64,000 bases of DNA from Lactobacillus taiwanensis DSM 21401 (lineage in GTDB: Bacteria; Bacillota; Bacilli; Lactobacillales; Lactobacillaceae). The position numbers and the translations under genes were made by a program. Under the pieces are notes generated by a model. It was not told the DNA's origin. It saw only the letters and a list, made by a program, of their open reading frames with translations, and did no database searches. Positions 7,310 to 15,307 of the stretch are shown piece by piece (within the stretch, counting starts at the first letter, position 1; every line of letters starts with the position of its first letter). The stretch covers positions 86,211 to 150,210 of the forward strand of contig NZ_AYZG01000051.1 in NCBI RefSeq assembly GCF_001436695.1. The letters are read 5' to 3'.

Positions 7310-7905
7310 TGAAGCTTTTAATTATCAGACATGGTGAAAGTGAAGCGGATATTTTAAAAGTTTGTGAAGGATGAGCAGACTTTAGTTTAACTCCACGTGG
7401 ACATAAACAAGCTGAAGCAATGAGCAAATATGTGTCAAAACATTATCATGTAGATAAAATTTATACAAGCTCCTTAAAAAGAGCGTGTCAAACTGCACAA
7501 TATTTAGAAAAATTGACTGGTCTTAGTGCAATAAAAACAGATAAACTAAAAGAATTTAATAATGGACTTCGCGCAGGTTTACCATATGATGAAGCATATA
7601 AAAAGTATCCGAAAGTCGAGCTTCCAATTCATGCTTCACATTATGGACAAGAAAGTAAATTAAATTTTAGAATGAGAATAGAATCTATTTTATCTGAAAT
7701 TCTTAGCCAAAATTCTGATGATCAAACAATCGTAATTGTTACGCATGGTGGAGCAATTACGCAGCTATATCATACATTATTAAAACTTCCCATAGATTCT
7801 AAAATCAAATTTGGAAGTGGAGATGCCTGTGTGCATGAATGGACAATAGAAGGAGATAAGTATTATATAAATTTTGCTAATTATTGTCCCTATAACAACA
7901 GCTAA
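7309..7905 (+). pseudogene. histidine phosphatase (phosphoglycerate mutase family), in-frame stop
   Basis: From ATG 7309 the protein begins MKLLIIRHGESEADILKVCEG, with the catalytic R-H-G-E, then hits TGA at 7372-7374 and resumes in the same frame with ADFSLTPRGHKQA. Family members have EGRxDxxLTxxG here, so a CGA (Arg) to TGA transition explains the break. The rest is intact to TAA 7905: second catalytic His in VTHGGA, total 198 sense codons. An internal ATG at 7420 would lack R-H-G and be inactive. Either a recent pseudogene, a sequencing error, or readthrough. Confidence 0.8.
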
Positions 7906-7929
7906 AAGCAATAGTAAATACATAATATG

Positions 7930-7957
7930 AAAAAAGCAGGAGGGCTCCTGCTTTTTT
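7930..7957. terminator. bidirectional intrinsic terminator
   Basis: AAAAAAGCAGGAG-GG-CTCCTGCTTTTTT: T run on both strands. It serves the phosphatase gene on plus and the acetyltransferase gene (stop at 7959-7961) on minus. Confidence 0.88.
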
Positions 7958-7958
7958 G

Positions 7959-8768
7959 CTATAAATTATTATCTTTTCGTCTAAACCAAGTTTTAGCAAA
8001 ATCTACTAATGGTTTTACATTAATAGATTTAATAAAGCCATTATTTAAATTGACTTGTCTAAATTCACTAGAATTATGTGTTTCAAAAGCTAAACCTAAA
8101 TCATTAAAGTCATCATATATATCCATATCAATATTTTGATAGCTTGTCCAAATTGTTTTACCATCTTGGTCTATTCCCGTTGCTGCAGTATACGTTTCTG
8201 TTTTTCTTTCAATTATTGATTCAGCATAATGGAGCATTGTACAAGTTTCATAATTAGTTCCCAGAAAGAGGATTTTACCATTATTTTGGTACAGATAATC
8301 TAGCGGACTATTAATACCATAAGGTAGGTCAAGTGGCTGTTTTTTAGCAATTTTATCTTTATCCTTACCCCAAATAGCGATAGGTAGATAGGGATGAGGA
8401 CTGCGAACTACATCTGGTAATTTTCGAAAGTATTCTGGCGTGATACCTAAACCTTCACTTGGAGAAGTATCAGGGTTATATGGAGGCATATTGTCACGAA
8501 CTACTTGAATTAAATCTTTTCTAACAGGAGGATATTCCCAACTTGCTGGATCACAGTTAGTACTGACTTCTGATGGCATCATAATTGTGCCTTGAGTTAT
8601 TACTCCTTTTAGCGCCTGAACTAAGCTTTCAGGGCCACCAGGCACATAGTAAAATTTACTTAAAGCAGTATGGACGATAACCTTGTCAGTTGAGCTAATA
8701 TTAGCAGCAATCAAAGCTTTTTCAAAGTCATGTTTTGTTGTAATAGTAGTAATTATATCTTGAGTCAT
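7959..8768 (-). CDS. AAC(3)-family N-acetyltransferase
   Basis: 269 residues, standard AAC(3)/YokD size. Family blocks are in order: VIVHTALSKFYYVPGG (acetyl-CoA loop), GTIMMPSEV, SPSEGLGITPEYFRKLP, RSPHPYLPIAIWG, and INSPLDYLYQNNGKILFLG followed by TCTMLHYAE with the catalytic His/Glu region. It would transfer acetyl from acetyl-CoA to an amine. Resistance to aminoglycosides cannot be assumed, since many chromosomal homologues act on other amines. It is the last gene of a minus-strand group after a 24-residue ORF (25-nt-scale gap) and an MFS remnant, so self-made peptide or metabolite is an alternative substrate (inference). Confidence 0.8.
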   Translation of the reverse strand: MTQDIITTITTKHDFEKALIAANISSTDKVIVHTALSKFYYVPGGPESLVQALKGVITQGTIMMPSEVSTNCDPASWEYPPVRKDLIQVVRDNMPPYNPDTSPSEGLGITPEYFRKLPDVVRSPHPYLPIAIWGKDKDKIAKKQPLDLPYGINSPLDYLYQNNGKILFLGTNYETCTMLHYAESIIERKTETYTAATGIDQDGKTIWTSYQNIDMDIYDDFNDLGLAFETHNSSEFRQVNLNNGFIKSINVKPLVDFAKTWFRRKDNNL

Positions 8769-8796
8769 GATTTTCTCTTTTCTTAAATTTAATTAA

Positions 8797-8871
8797 TTAT
8801 TGACTAGGACGATATGTAACTACTCTTGTTTTAATTTCCGCATTATTTGTTTTATTTTTCTTATTACTCAT
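8797..8871 (-). CDS. small ORF, 24 residues, unknown
   Basis: ATG at 8871, TAA at 8797-8799. GGAG (8881-8878) lies 6 nt upstream of the ATG, a good ribosome site. The peptide is polar and basic, starting MSNKKNKTNN and ending TRVVTYRPSQ. It lies 44 nt after the MFS remnant and 28 nt before the acetyltransferase, same strand. I do not recognise it. The strong ribosome site and fit between genes argue that it is translated; it could be a peptide substrate, a regulatory leader or a remnant. Confidence 0.45.
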   Translation of the reverse strand: MSNKKNKTNNAEIKTRVVTYRPSQ

Positions 8872-8914
8872 TTTTAACTCCATATATTATTCAATTTAAG
8901 TGTTTAGAAAAGAA

Positions 8915-9505
8915 TTATGATTTATTTTTTTGTTTTATAAAGAGAACCAAATAGAAAAATGCCGTTATTACTTGAGCAATTCCTTCAAGAATAATAGATG
9001 GTCGTGCACCAAAGTCCTTGATGATAATCCCATCTAAAAAAGATCCCACGGGAATCATGCAATTAACAATACTGCTAACTTTAGTTAATTTTTATTTTTT
9101 TACAATAATAGGTAATATTTTATCTTCAGCTGAATAGATTAAGGTTGGGCCAATAGTAGATAAAATGTAGACAACAATTAAAAGAAAAATTGCAAAAGTA
9201 TGTAATTTTTGATCGTTTAATAAAGGAACAATTGCCAGACTAAGTCCTACTTGAATAATAGTTATTATCTGAAGTGATTTTTTAATATCTACTCGATCAA
9301 TTATCGGACCAGAGTAAATGAAAACATATCAATTGTTGATCCCGCAATGAAAATTATTGAGAGCAACATTGGTGAATGAAAATGACTTTTGAAATACCAA
9401 AGAATTGCCATGTAAAAAAGTGAATCTACAATATTTGTTCCAATTCGGCCAATAAGTAAATTAACAATCGTAAAATCATTTTTCTTAGTTAAGTTTTTTA
9501 AACAT
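8915..9505 (-). pseudogene. MFS transporter remnant (frameshifts and stop)
   Basis: No single long frame, but joined frames spell an MFS N-terminal half. It starts at ATG 9505 (MFK) with one extra A in the A6 run at 9499-9494, then NDFTIVNLLIGRIGTN and IVDSLFYMAILWYF. One T is missing near 9320, after which SGPIIDRVDIKKS continues the loop after TM2. An in-frame TAA falls near 9095 (after LPIIVKK), then GSFLDGIIIKDFGARPS follows to TAA at 8915-8917. About 197 codons remain, so the C-terminal half of a normal 400-residue MFS is absent. Two lesions lie in homopolymers, so assembly error could account for part, not for the truncation. Confidence 0.7.
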
Positions 9506-9564
9506 TTTCCATTTCCTTTTGAATACTTATTTTTTTGTATTTTGAAAGTTCAGGGAAAAATTAG

Positions 9565-9687
9565 CTATTTAGTTAACAATCCCCCCAAACCTTCATCAAA
9601 TTTGGGGATGTTTATTAAATACAGCTTAATAACTGAAAGAAAAGAATTCAGTTTTAAGCTTAATCCTAAGTTATTTAGAATAAACAC
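9565..9687 (-). CDS. small ORF, 40 residues, unknown
   Basis: GTG at 9687, TAG at 9567-9565. AGGTG of a GAGGTG box lies 8 nt before the GTG. The peptide is hydrophobic in its first two thirds (MFILNNLGLSLKLNSF then LSVIKLYLIN) and ends IPKFDEGLGGLLTK. Its 3' part coincides with a hairpin (CCCCAAA 9583-9589 / TTTGGGG 9601-9607), so it could be a leader peptide controlling the MFS/acetyltransferase genes downstream, or a small secreted/pheromone-like peptide. It may also be chance. Its own likely promoter is the extended -10 at 9721. Confidence 0.4.
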   Translation of the reverse strand: MFILNNLGLSLKLNSFLSVIKLYLINIPKFDEGLGGLLTK

Positions 9688-9720
9688 CTAGTTTTCACCT
9701 CGATTTTTTTAGATAAAGTT

Positions 9721-9729
9721 AGTATACCA
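9721..9729 (-). promoter_or_regulatory. extended -10 promoter for the minus-strand small-ORF operon
   Basis: Minus strand reads TGGTATACT (TGN plus TATACT). Transcription from here would run into the 40-residue ORF 34 bp on. No convincing -35 is seen, which extended -10 promoters tolerate. Confidence 0.4.
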
Positions 9730-9751
9730 TAGTACAAAGTAGCTTAGAATT

Positions 9752-9781
9752 ACCGCTTAGTTAAAAAATATTACCACTTAA
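9752..9781. promoter_or_regulatory. phased direct repeats, LytTR-operator-like
   Basis: ACCGCTTAG (9752-9760) and ACCACTTAA (9773-9781): 9-bp repeats starting exactly 21 bp apart, two helical turns. A third looser copy, GTAGCTTAG, is at 9739-9747. Two 9-bp direct repeats with about 12 bp between is the operator layout of LytTR-type response regulators of Lactobacillus bacteriocin regulons. The pair ends 10 bp before the -35 of the ABC operon. No regulator gene is in the window. Confidence 0.5.
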
Positions 9782-9791
9782 AAAAATATGA

Positions 9792-9819
9792 TTGAAAATT
9801 AAAAAAGTATTAGTAAAAT
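9792..9819 (+). promoter_or_regulatory. promoter of the ABC transporter pair
   Basis: TTGAAA (9792-9797), 16-bp spacer, TAAAAT (9814-9819), leaving a short leader to the GGAGG ribosome site at 9839-9843. Confidence 0.55.
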
Positions 9820-9850
9820 TAATAATAACTAAAGCGAAGGAGGAAAAATA

Positions 9851-11434
9851 ATGACATTTAAAGAATTAATAAAAAGTAATATTCCACGTTCAATCTTAAT
9901 CATTGCTTTATATATTCTTTATGCCATTGCAGGTGCATTAGGAGAATATCTATTTAAAAATTCATTGAATAATATACTTAAGGGAAATTTGAATGGGTAT
10001 ATTTATTGGACTTTTATTCAAGCAGGGATGGAAATAGGAGCCGCAATTTTACTACCAATTGCAACAATTGCCTTTACTAAACAAACACAGAGCTATTTAC
10101 ATCATATTAGAGAAGATATTATGCAACATTACTATAATACTAGTAATGATGAAAAGGTTTCTGAAATGCAGAATCAGTTAACAGGAAACTTAAAAATGTT
10201 AACGACTGATTTTGCTACTCCTTGGGTGTCTATTTTAAGTGGAGTGCTTGAAATGTTTATTTCAATAGGAATTTTACTTAAGATGAATTGGAGTTTGGTG
10301 TTAGTTAGTGCAATATTGTTAGGGATTAATTTTCTAATTCCTAAGATTATGGAAAAGAAAACTGCACAGGCTGCTAAGAAAGTTAACGTTAAAAATGAGA
10401 AATTACTCAATGCGATCGAGCATTGGCTTGGCGGTTTGCAAGAATTAAGACGCTTTAGTGCTTATGGACGGTTAAAAAAACAACTTCATCAAACGAGTGA
10501 TGATTATGTTAAAGCAAGTAAGGAAAGCTGTAAGTATAATACGATTTCGTATCTTTTAAATGGCTGGGCAAATGCCCTAGCACAAGTAGGTTTGTCTTTC
10601 TTTGCTGGAATTTTGTTTATAAATCGTGCACTTTCTTTTGGTGAATTTGCGGTTGCTGGATCATTTGGATTTACAGTTTTTTCAGCTATTTGGGAAATTA
10701 CTAGTGCAATCACACAAATTAAGTCAACAAAAGAATTACGTCAAGAAATTTCTGAATTACGTCGCAATAAGAAGCGACCAGTCAAAGCAAGCGCATATGG
10801 TGTTTCAGTAAAAAATCTGAAGACTTCATATGACCAAGGTGAAACCATTTCTTATCCTGACTTTACAATTAAGGCTGGAGAAAAAGTGTTACTGACTGGT
10901 GATTCAGGAACTGGTAAGTCTACATTATTTAAAGTTTTGCTTGGAAAGTTGAAGGCACAAAATGGAATTGTTACTTACTTAGACAAAAATAATCAGCCAC
11001 TTGAAAATGCTACAGTAGGTTATCTGCCACAAGATCCAATAGTTTTTCCAGTTTCAATTAAGGAAAATATTACGATGTTTGCTAAGAAGTTTGAACAACA
11101 AATACTTAATGTAGTTAATAAAGTTCAACTAAGTACTGATTTAGCTAAAATGCCAGCTGGAGTTGACACAATTGTTGATTTGAAAAATGAAAATTTATCA
11201 GGTGGACAAAGACAAAAAGTAGTTTTAGCAAGAAGTGAAATACATCGTCAGCCATTTGTTCTGATGGATGAGGTAACGAGTGCGATCGATCAAAAGGCTA
11301 CTGAAAAAATTATTGATGAGCTGCTAAATACTGATCAAACAATTTTAATGATTGCACATAATTTCACGCCAGAATTAAAGGCTAAATTTGATCATGAAAT
11401 AAAACTAGAAAAGAAAGGAGTGCCAAGAAAATGA
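9851..11434 (+). CDS. ABC exporter half-transporter (TMD-NBD), subunit 1
   Basis: 527 residues. An N-terminal membrane domain of about six segments (residues 10-290) is fused to a nucleotide-binding domain: Walker A GDSGTGKST, Q-loop in LPQDPIVFP, signature LSGGQRQKVVLAR, Walker B VLMDEVTS, H-loop IAHN. No C39 peptidase domain is present, so it does not itself cleave leader peptides. It resembles exporter halves of the bacteriocin/multidrug type. The next gene is a paralogue of identical length overlapping by 4 nt, so they should form a heterodimer. GGAGG precedes ATG 9851. The upstream phased repeats suggest quorum-type control. Confidence 0.85.
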   Translation: MTFKELIKSNIPRSILIIALYILYAIAGALGEYLFKNSLNNILKGNLNGYIYWTFIQAGMEIGAAILLPIATIAFTKQTQSYLHHIREDIMQHYYNTSNDEKVSEMQNQLTGNLKMLTTDFATPWVSILSGVLEMFISIGILLKMNWSLVLVSAILLGINFLIPKIMEKKTAQAAKKVNVKNEKLLNAIEHWLGGLQELRRFSAYGRLKKQLHQTSDDYVKASKESCKYNTISYLLNGWANALAQVGLSFFAGILFINRALSFGEFAVAGSFGFTVFSAIWEITSAITQIKSTKELRQEISELRRNKKRPVKASAYGVSVKNLKTSYDQGETISYPDFTIKAGEKVLLTGDSGTGKSTLFKVLLGKLKAQNGIVTYLDKNNQPLENATVGYLPQDPIVFPVSIKENITMFAKKFEQQILNVVNKVQLSTDLAKMPAGVDTIVDLKNENLSGGQRQKVVLARSEIHRQPFVLMDEVTSAIDQKATEKIIDELLNTDQTILMIAHNFTPELKAKFDHEIKLEKKGVPRK

Positions 11435-13014
11435 GTTTAAAGGAACTTATAAAAACTAATCCAGTTAGGTTTTGGCTTTTTATAATTATTACTATCTTAA
11501 CTCCTATTACAATAATTAGTAGTACGACTCTAATTCAGCTTGAAACAGCAATTCTTCTTTCACGTAATTTACGTAATTTTTTGATTATCTCAGCAGTAAG
11601 CTTAGTAGTTTTTGCTTTGGGCTATGTATTTATAAATATCAGTCAATATTTGATTACTTATCAAGCACAAGACTTAAATAATTCAGTTAGAGATAAGATT
11701 GTTAAGCACTATTTTTACGATGGCAAAAAACATCAAGTTCCTGAAATGCAAAATAGACTAACTAATGATTTACAAATGGTTAATGAAAACTATATTGGTG
11801 CTATTTTTAATTTACTATATGGTAGTGTTATGATCATTTCAATTGTCATATACTTAATTATGTTAAATTGGATTTTGTTACTTACGATTTGTTTAATTGT
11901 GGCAATTACTTTAATTCTTCCAAAACTAATTGAGAAACCACTACAAAAAGCAAATCAGCTTATTTCTGATAGCAATCAAGTTTATCTAGATACTTTGAAT
12001 AATTGGCTTCAGGGGTTAGAACAATTAAGACAATTTGCTGCTGGAGCAAAGTTATTTTCAGTTTCTCAGTTAGCAAGTAAAAAACTTGAAGATGCAAATG
12101 TTAAACAGACCACTTATACTAAATTACTTAATGCCATTACTGGGATTGCCTCCGCAATTTTTGGCTTAATTATCTTTTTATTGTCAGGTGTTTTAGTTAA
12201 GAATGGTTTATTAGAGATCAGTGCACTTATGGTTGTTGGTAATTTTAGATTTTATCTAAATCAAGCTATTAATCAGATTTCTAATGCTCGAGGTCAGATG
12301 AAAGGAGTTAAAAATTTAATTACAGAAATAGATGAATCTACAAAGCCAGTACAAAATTTGCGTAAAAGTGGGTTTACTACTCCTGCAACAATAAAAACAA
12401 AAGGTTTAGGTCTGCAGTTTTCAAATGGAGAGAGTCTATCTTATCCTGATCTACAAATTAATCAAGGTGAAAAAATACTATTAACTGGTGATTCGGGTGC
12501 TGGAAAATCAACATTGTTTAAGTTAATTCTTGGAGACATAAAACCAAGCAGAGGGGAAATAATATTTGAAGATAAAGATGGAAATGAAATTGTTCCTGAT
12601 TTAAGGAAGATAGGATATCTTCCTCAAGATCCGGTAGTTTTCCCAGCTTCAATTTTAGATAATGTCACAATGTTTAATGAAAAACTAGATAGTAGAGTAG
12701 GTAAGGCAGTTGAAGAAGTGAATTTGGCTTCGGATCTTGAAAAGTTTGATGAAGGTCTAAAGAAGAAAATTGATTTGGATAAGTTAAATATTTCAGGAGG
12801 TCAAAGACAGAAGATTGTTTTAGCTCGTGCTAAAGTTCATGATAGCGACATTATTTTGATTGACGAAGGAACCAGTGCAATTGATCAAAAGGCGACAATG
12901 GATATCCTACATAACTTATTGAAGAGTAAAGCAACTATTGTATTTATAGCTCATAACTTTAATACCAAAATGAGAGAACTATTTGATCGAGAAATTCATT
13001 TAGTTAAGGAATAA
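11431..13014 (+). CDS. ABC exporter half-transporter (TMD-NBD), subunit 2
   Basis: 527 residues, paralogue of the preceding protein with the same order of parts: about six membrane segments, Walker A GDSGAGKST, LPQDPVVFP, signature ISGGQRQKIVLAR, Walker B IILIDEGTS, H-loop IAHN. Both partners keep Walker A and signature residues, and the acidic residue after Walker B is present in both, so both ATP sites could work. Starts at ATGA overlapping the first subunit's stop. Cargo unknown; peptide export or self-protection is the likeliest use given the control region. Confidence 0.85.
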   Translation: MSLKELIKTNPVRFWLFIIITILTPITIISSTTLIQLETAILLSRNLRNFLIISAVSLVVFALGYVFINISQYLITYQAQDLNNSVRDKIVKHYFYDGKKHQVPEMQNRLTNDLQMVNENYIGAIFNLLYGSVMIISIVIYLIMLNWILLLTICLIVAITLILPKLIEKPLQKANQLISDSNQVYLDTLNNWLQGLEQLRQFAAGAKLFSVSQLASKKLEDANVKQTTYTKLLNAITGIASAIFGLIIFLLSGVLVKNGLLEISALMVVGNFRFYLNQAINQISNARGQMKGVKNLITEIDESTKPVQNLRKSGFTTPATIKTKGLGLQFSNGESLSYPDLQINQGEKILLTGDSGAGKSTLFKLILGDIKPSRGEIIFEDKDGNEIVPDLRKIGYLPQDPVVFPASILDNVTMFNEKLDSRVGKAVEEVNLASDLEKFDEGLKKKIDLDKLNISGGQRQKIVLARAKVHDSDIILIDEGTSAIDQKATMDILHNLLKSKATIVFIAHNFNTKMRELFDREIHLVKE

Positions 13015-13017
13015 ACG

Positions 13018-13050
13018 AAAAAAGCTTTCGCAAAGTGTGAAAGCTTTTTT
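13018..13050 (+). terminator. intrinsic terminator of the ABC operon
   Basis: AAAAAAGCTTTC / GAAAGCTTTTTT arms with a 9-nt loop, four bases after the stop codon. Confidence 0.85.
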
Positions 13051-13104
13051 GTTACAAAAAATATAGCAATGTAATTGTTACTTTAACATCAATATTAAAA
13101 TAAA

Positions 13105-13137
13105 CCAAAAAAGGATGGCTGCATACGCAGCCATCCT
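13105..13137 (-). terminator. intrinsic terminator of the mevalonate operon
   Basis: AGGATGGCTGC-ATAC-GCAGCCATCCT, 11-bp perfect GC-rich arms; on the minus strand followed by TTTTTTGG. It lies 10 bp beyond the end of fni. Confidence 0.85.
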
Positions 13138-13147
13138 AGAAACAGCA

Positions 13148-14173
13148 CTAATTATAAATTTGTTTAGTAAAATTGTATAGATCAATATCTAAATAATATT
13201 TAATTTCATCAGCCTCAGCAATATTATCTATACCGAAAAGAGCAGTTAGAAGACTTAATTCATATTTTAGATTTTGAATAGCGACAATTAATGAGTCTAA
13301 ATCTTGGCTAGCAAATTGCAAAAAGTAATTTGCTATACCAACATATTTAGCACCTAGAACTAAAGATTTAAAAACATCGAGAGCATTCGTAATTCCACCG
13401 GCTGCAATAATGGTTTTATTAACTGGAATAGTTCGAGCCGCAAGGAGAGTTTTTACTGTAGAGAGTCCAATATCTTCTAAAAACATTAGTTTTTGATTTT
13501 TACGTCTCTCATTTTCAATCTGAGCAAAATTTGTTCCGCCACTTCCACCTAAATCAATAATTGAAAAGTCATTAATAAGAAGGGTACGTAAAGATTCTGG
13601 ATCAATACCCATTCCAACTTCTTTAATGATAATTGGAACATCAATTACTTCACGAATTGCTTTTAGATTATCAAGCCAGTGAAAATCACGATCTCCTTCA
13701 GGCATTACAGCTTCTTGAACGCTATTCAGGTGAATTTGCAGTGCATTGGCATCTAATGCACCAACAATTTCCTTAGCTATTTTAGGATTTGTAGTTGGAT
13801 TTACGTTAGCAAAAACTAATCCATCTGGATTTTCTTGACGTGCAATTTTGAAACTCTTTATTTGATCAACTTCTTTTTCAAGGATACTAGCAGAACCTAG
13901 AGCCATCGGAATATTTTCTTTAGCAGCAGCTTGAGCTAAACGTTTATTGATTGTATAAGAAGAAGTTGAACCTCCAGTCATAGCATTAATAAAGAATGGA
14001 GCACTAATTTTTTTGCCAAACATTTCAGTTACAATACTATTTTCGCTTACTGCACTTTCTGGAAGAGCAGGACGAATAAGGTGGATATGATTAAAATCAT
14101 TGGTTTTATTACTATTAAAAAACATCTTAGCTAATGCTAGATGTTCTTCTTTTCTTTGAGATCGTTGTGACAT
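13148..14173 (-). CDS. fni: type 2 isopentenyl-diphosphate delta-isomerase
   Basis: 341 residues, FMN-dependent IDI-2, which interconverts IPP and DMAPP. Motifs: MTGGSTSSY near the N-terminus (FMN/substrate loop), ALGSAS, QIHLNSVQEAVMPEGDRDF (catalytic Gln and metal-binding Glu region), IIIKEVGMG, DLGGSGGTNFAQIE, and AAGGITNALDVFK with phosphate-binding glycines. It is the last gene of the mevalonate operon and completes the route to both C5 units. AGGAA lies upstream of ATG 14173. Confidence 0.93.
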   Translation of the reverse strand: MSQRSQRKEEHLALAKMFFNSNKTNDFNHIHLIRPALPESAVSENSIVTEMFGKKISAPFFINAMTGGSTSSYTINKRLAQAAAKENIPMALGSASILEKEVDQIKSFKIARQENPDGLVFANVNPTTNPKIAKEIVGALDANALQIHLNSVQEAVMPEGDRDFHWLDNLKAIREVIDVPIIIKEVGMGIDPESLRTLLINDFSIIDLGGSGGTNFAQIENERRKNQKLMFLEDIGLSTVKTLLAARTIPVNKTIIAAGGITNALDVFKSLVLGAKYVGIANYFLQFASQDLDSLIVAIQNLKYELSLLTALFGIDNIAEADEIKYYLDIDLYNFTKQIYN

Positions 14174-14199
14174 ATATTGTTTCCTAGTATTTAAATTTA

Positions 14200-15273
14200 T
14201 TAGGCAATTGAGTGCACTAAAAAGTTTAAAGGCATAATTCCATTTTTACGCCAGTTATTTTTCATTTCTTCAATGTCTGTTTGTTCATCAGCAATTACAA
14301 TTCCACAATCACCATTTCCGGCGCCAGAAGTTTTAGCTGCACCATTGAATTGCTCAGCAATATTAATTAATTTTGTTAGGCGTGGAATTTCGATAGCAAT
14401 ATGATTGAGACTAGCAAATTCTTTCAGTAATTGACGATTTAAACGAATTTGCTTTTGAATTAAAGCAATATTCTTCTCATTAAATCCTCTGATCATGTCA
14501 AGAACGCATGCTCGCGATTCCTCTAAGAAGGTATCATATTGATTTTTGATAAACTTTTTCTTAGCGTTAGTTTTATCAACTAATTGAGAAGTAGAAGCGG
14601 GTTTTTGACTCCAACCAATTACTAAGTTCAAGCCTTCAGGTGGTGTTAATAATTGAATCTTAAGACCAGGCCATGCCTCATTTAATACCTCGCTAAGAGA
14701 TTTAGTAGCTAATTCTTGCTTAAGCCATGCTTTATCAAAAGTCTGGTAAGCTAACCAACCACCATAAACGCTTGCTGCAATATCGCCAGCAGACCCGTTT
14801 CCTTGAACACTATAGTGTGAGATTGCAGAAAGTTTAAAAATAAGGTCTTTAGTACAATTTAAACCATAGAAATTAAGAATAGCTTTAACGGTAGCTACAG
14901 TAACTGCTGCTGAAGAACCAAGACCATATTTTTTACCATCTGCTGAATCAAGGTCAGAATTAACATGTAAGTCATATAAAGACATCGGAACTTTTTGTTC
15001 TAAGCAAAAACGTTCAGTAAATTTAATAGCTGACAAAATATATTCAAATGGATTATCACGATTATCAATAACCATTTGATTGCCTTTACGAATCCAGTGA
15101 ATAGAATCTTGAGAGTATTGCTTAGAGTGAATTAAGCCACGCGAACCTGTGCTTTTTGCAATAGAAACACGTACGAATTCATTTACTGCAACTAAAATGG
15201 CAGGGCAGTTTTGCTCAAGAACTGCATATTCTCCCGCAATATACAACTTTCCTGGTGCTTGTTCTGTAATCAA
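14200..15273 (-). CDS. mvaK2: phosphomevalonate kinase
   Basis: GHMP kinase of about 357 residues that phosphorylates mevalonate 5-phosphate. Motifs: APGKLYIAGEYAVLE at the N-terminus (substrate loop), KYGLGSSAAVTVATVKA (P-loop), and KTSGAGNGDCGIV near the C-terminus. I choose TTG 15273, with AGAGG 8 nt upstream, because it starts right before ITEQAPGK. The longest frame opens at 15342 inside mvaD and adds 23 residues unlike the family. Gap to mvaD is 34 nt. Confidence 0.9.
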   Translation of the reverse strand: MITEQAPGKLYIAGEYAVLEQNCPAILVAVNEFVRVSIAKSTGSRGLIHSKQYSQDSIHWIRKGNQMVIDNRDNPFEYILSAIKFTERFCLEQKVPMSLYDLHVNSDLDSADGKKYGLGSSAAVTVATVKAILNFYGLNCTKDLIFKLSAISHYSVQGNGSAGDIAASVYGGWLAYQTFDKAWLKQELATKSLSEVLNEAWPGLKIQLLTPPEGLNLVIGWSQKPASTSQLVDKTNAKKKFIKNQYDTFLEESRACVLDMIRGFNEKNIALIQKQIRLNRQLLKEFASLNHIAIEIPRLTKLINIAEQFNGAAKTSGAGNGDCGIVIADEQTDIEEMKNNWRKNGIMPLNFLVHSIA

Positions 15274-15307
15274 CGAATATTCCTCTAATCTTTTTATTTT
15301 CAAATTA

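Noticed and set aside
7372-7374. TGA read as selenocysteine or tryptophan in the phosphatase gene
   Set aside because: No SECIS-like hairpin was seen just after it, the family has Arg not Cys/Sec here, and other genes in the window use TGA as a stop.
9583-9607. CCCCAAA/TTTGGGG hairpin as a stand-alone terminator
   Set aside because: No T run directly follows on either strand; it may act as an attenuator but not as a clear terminator.
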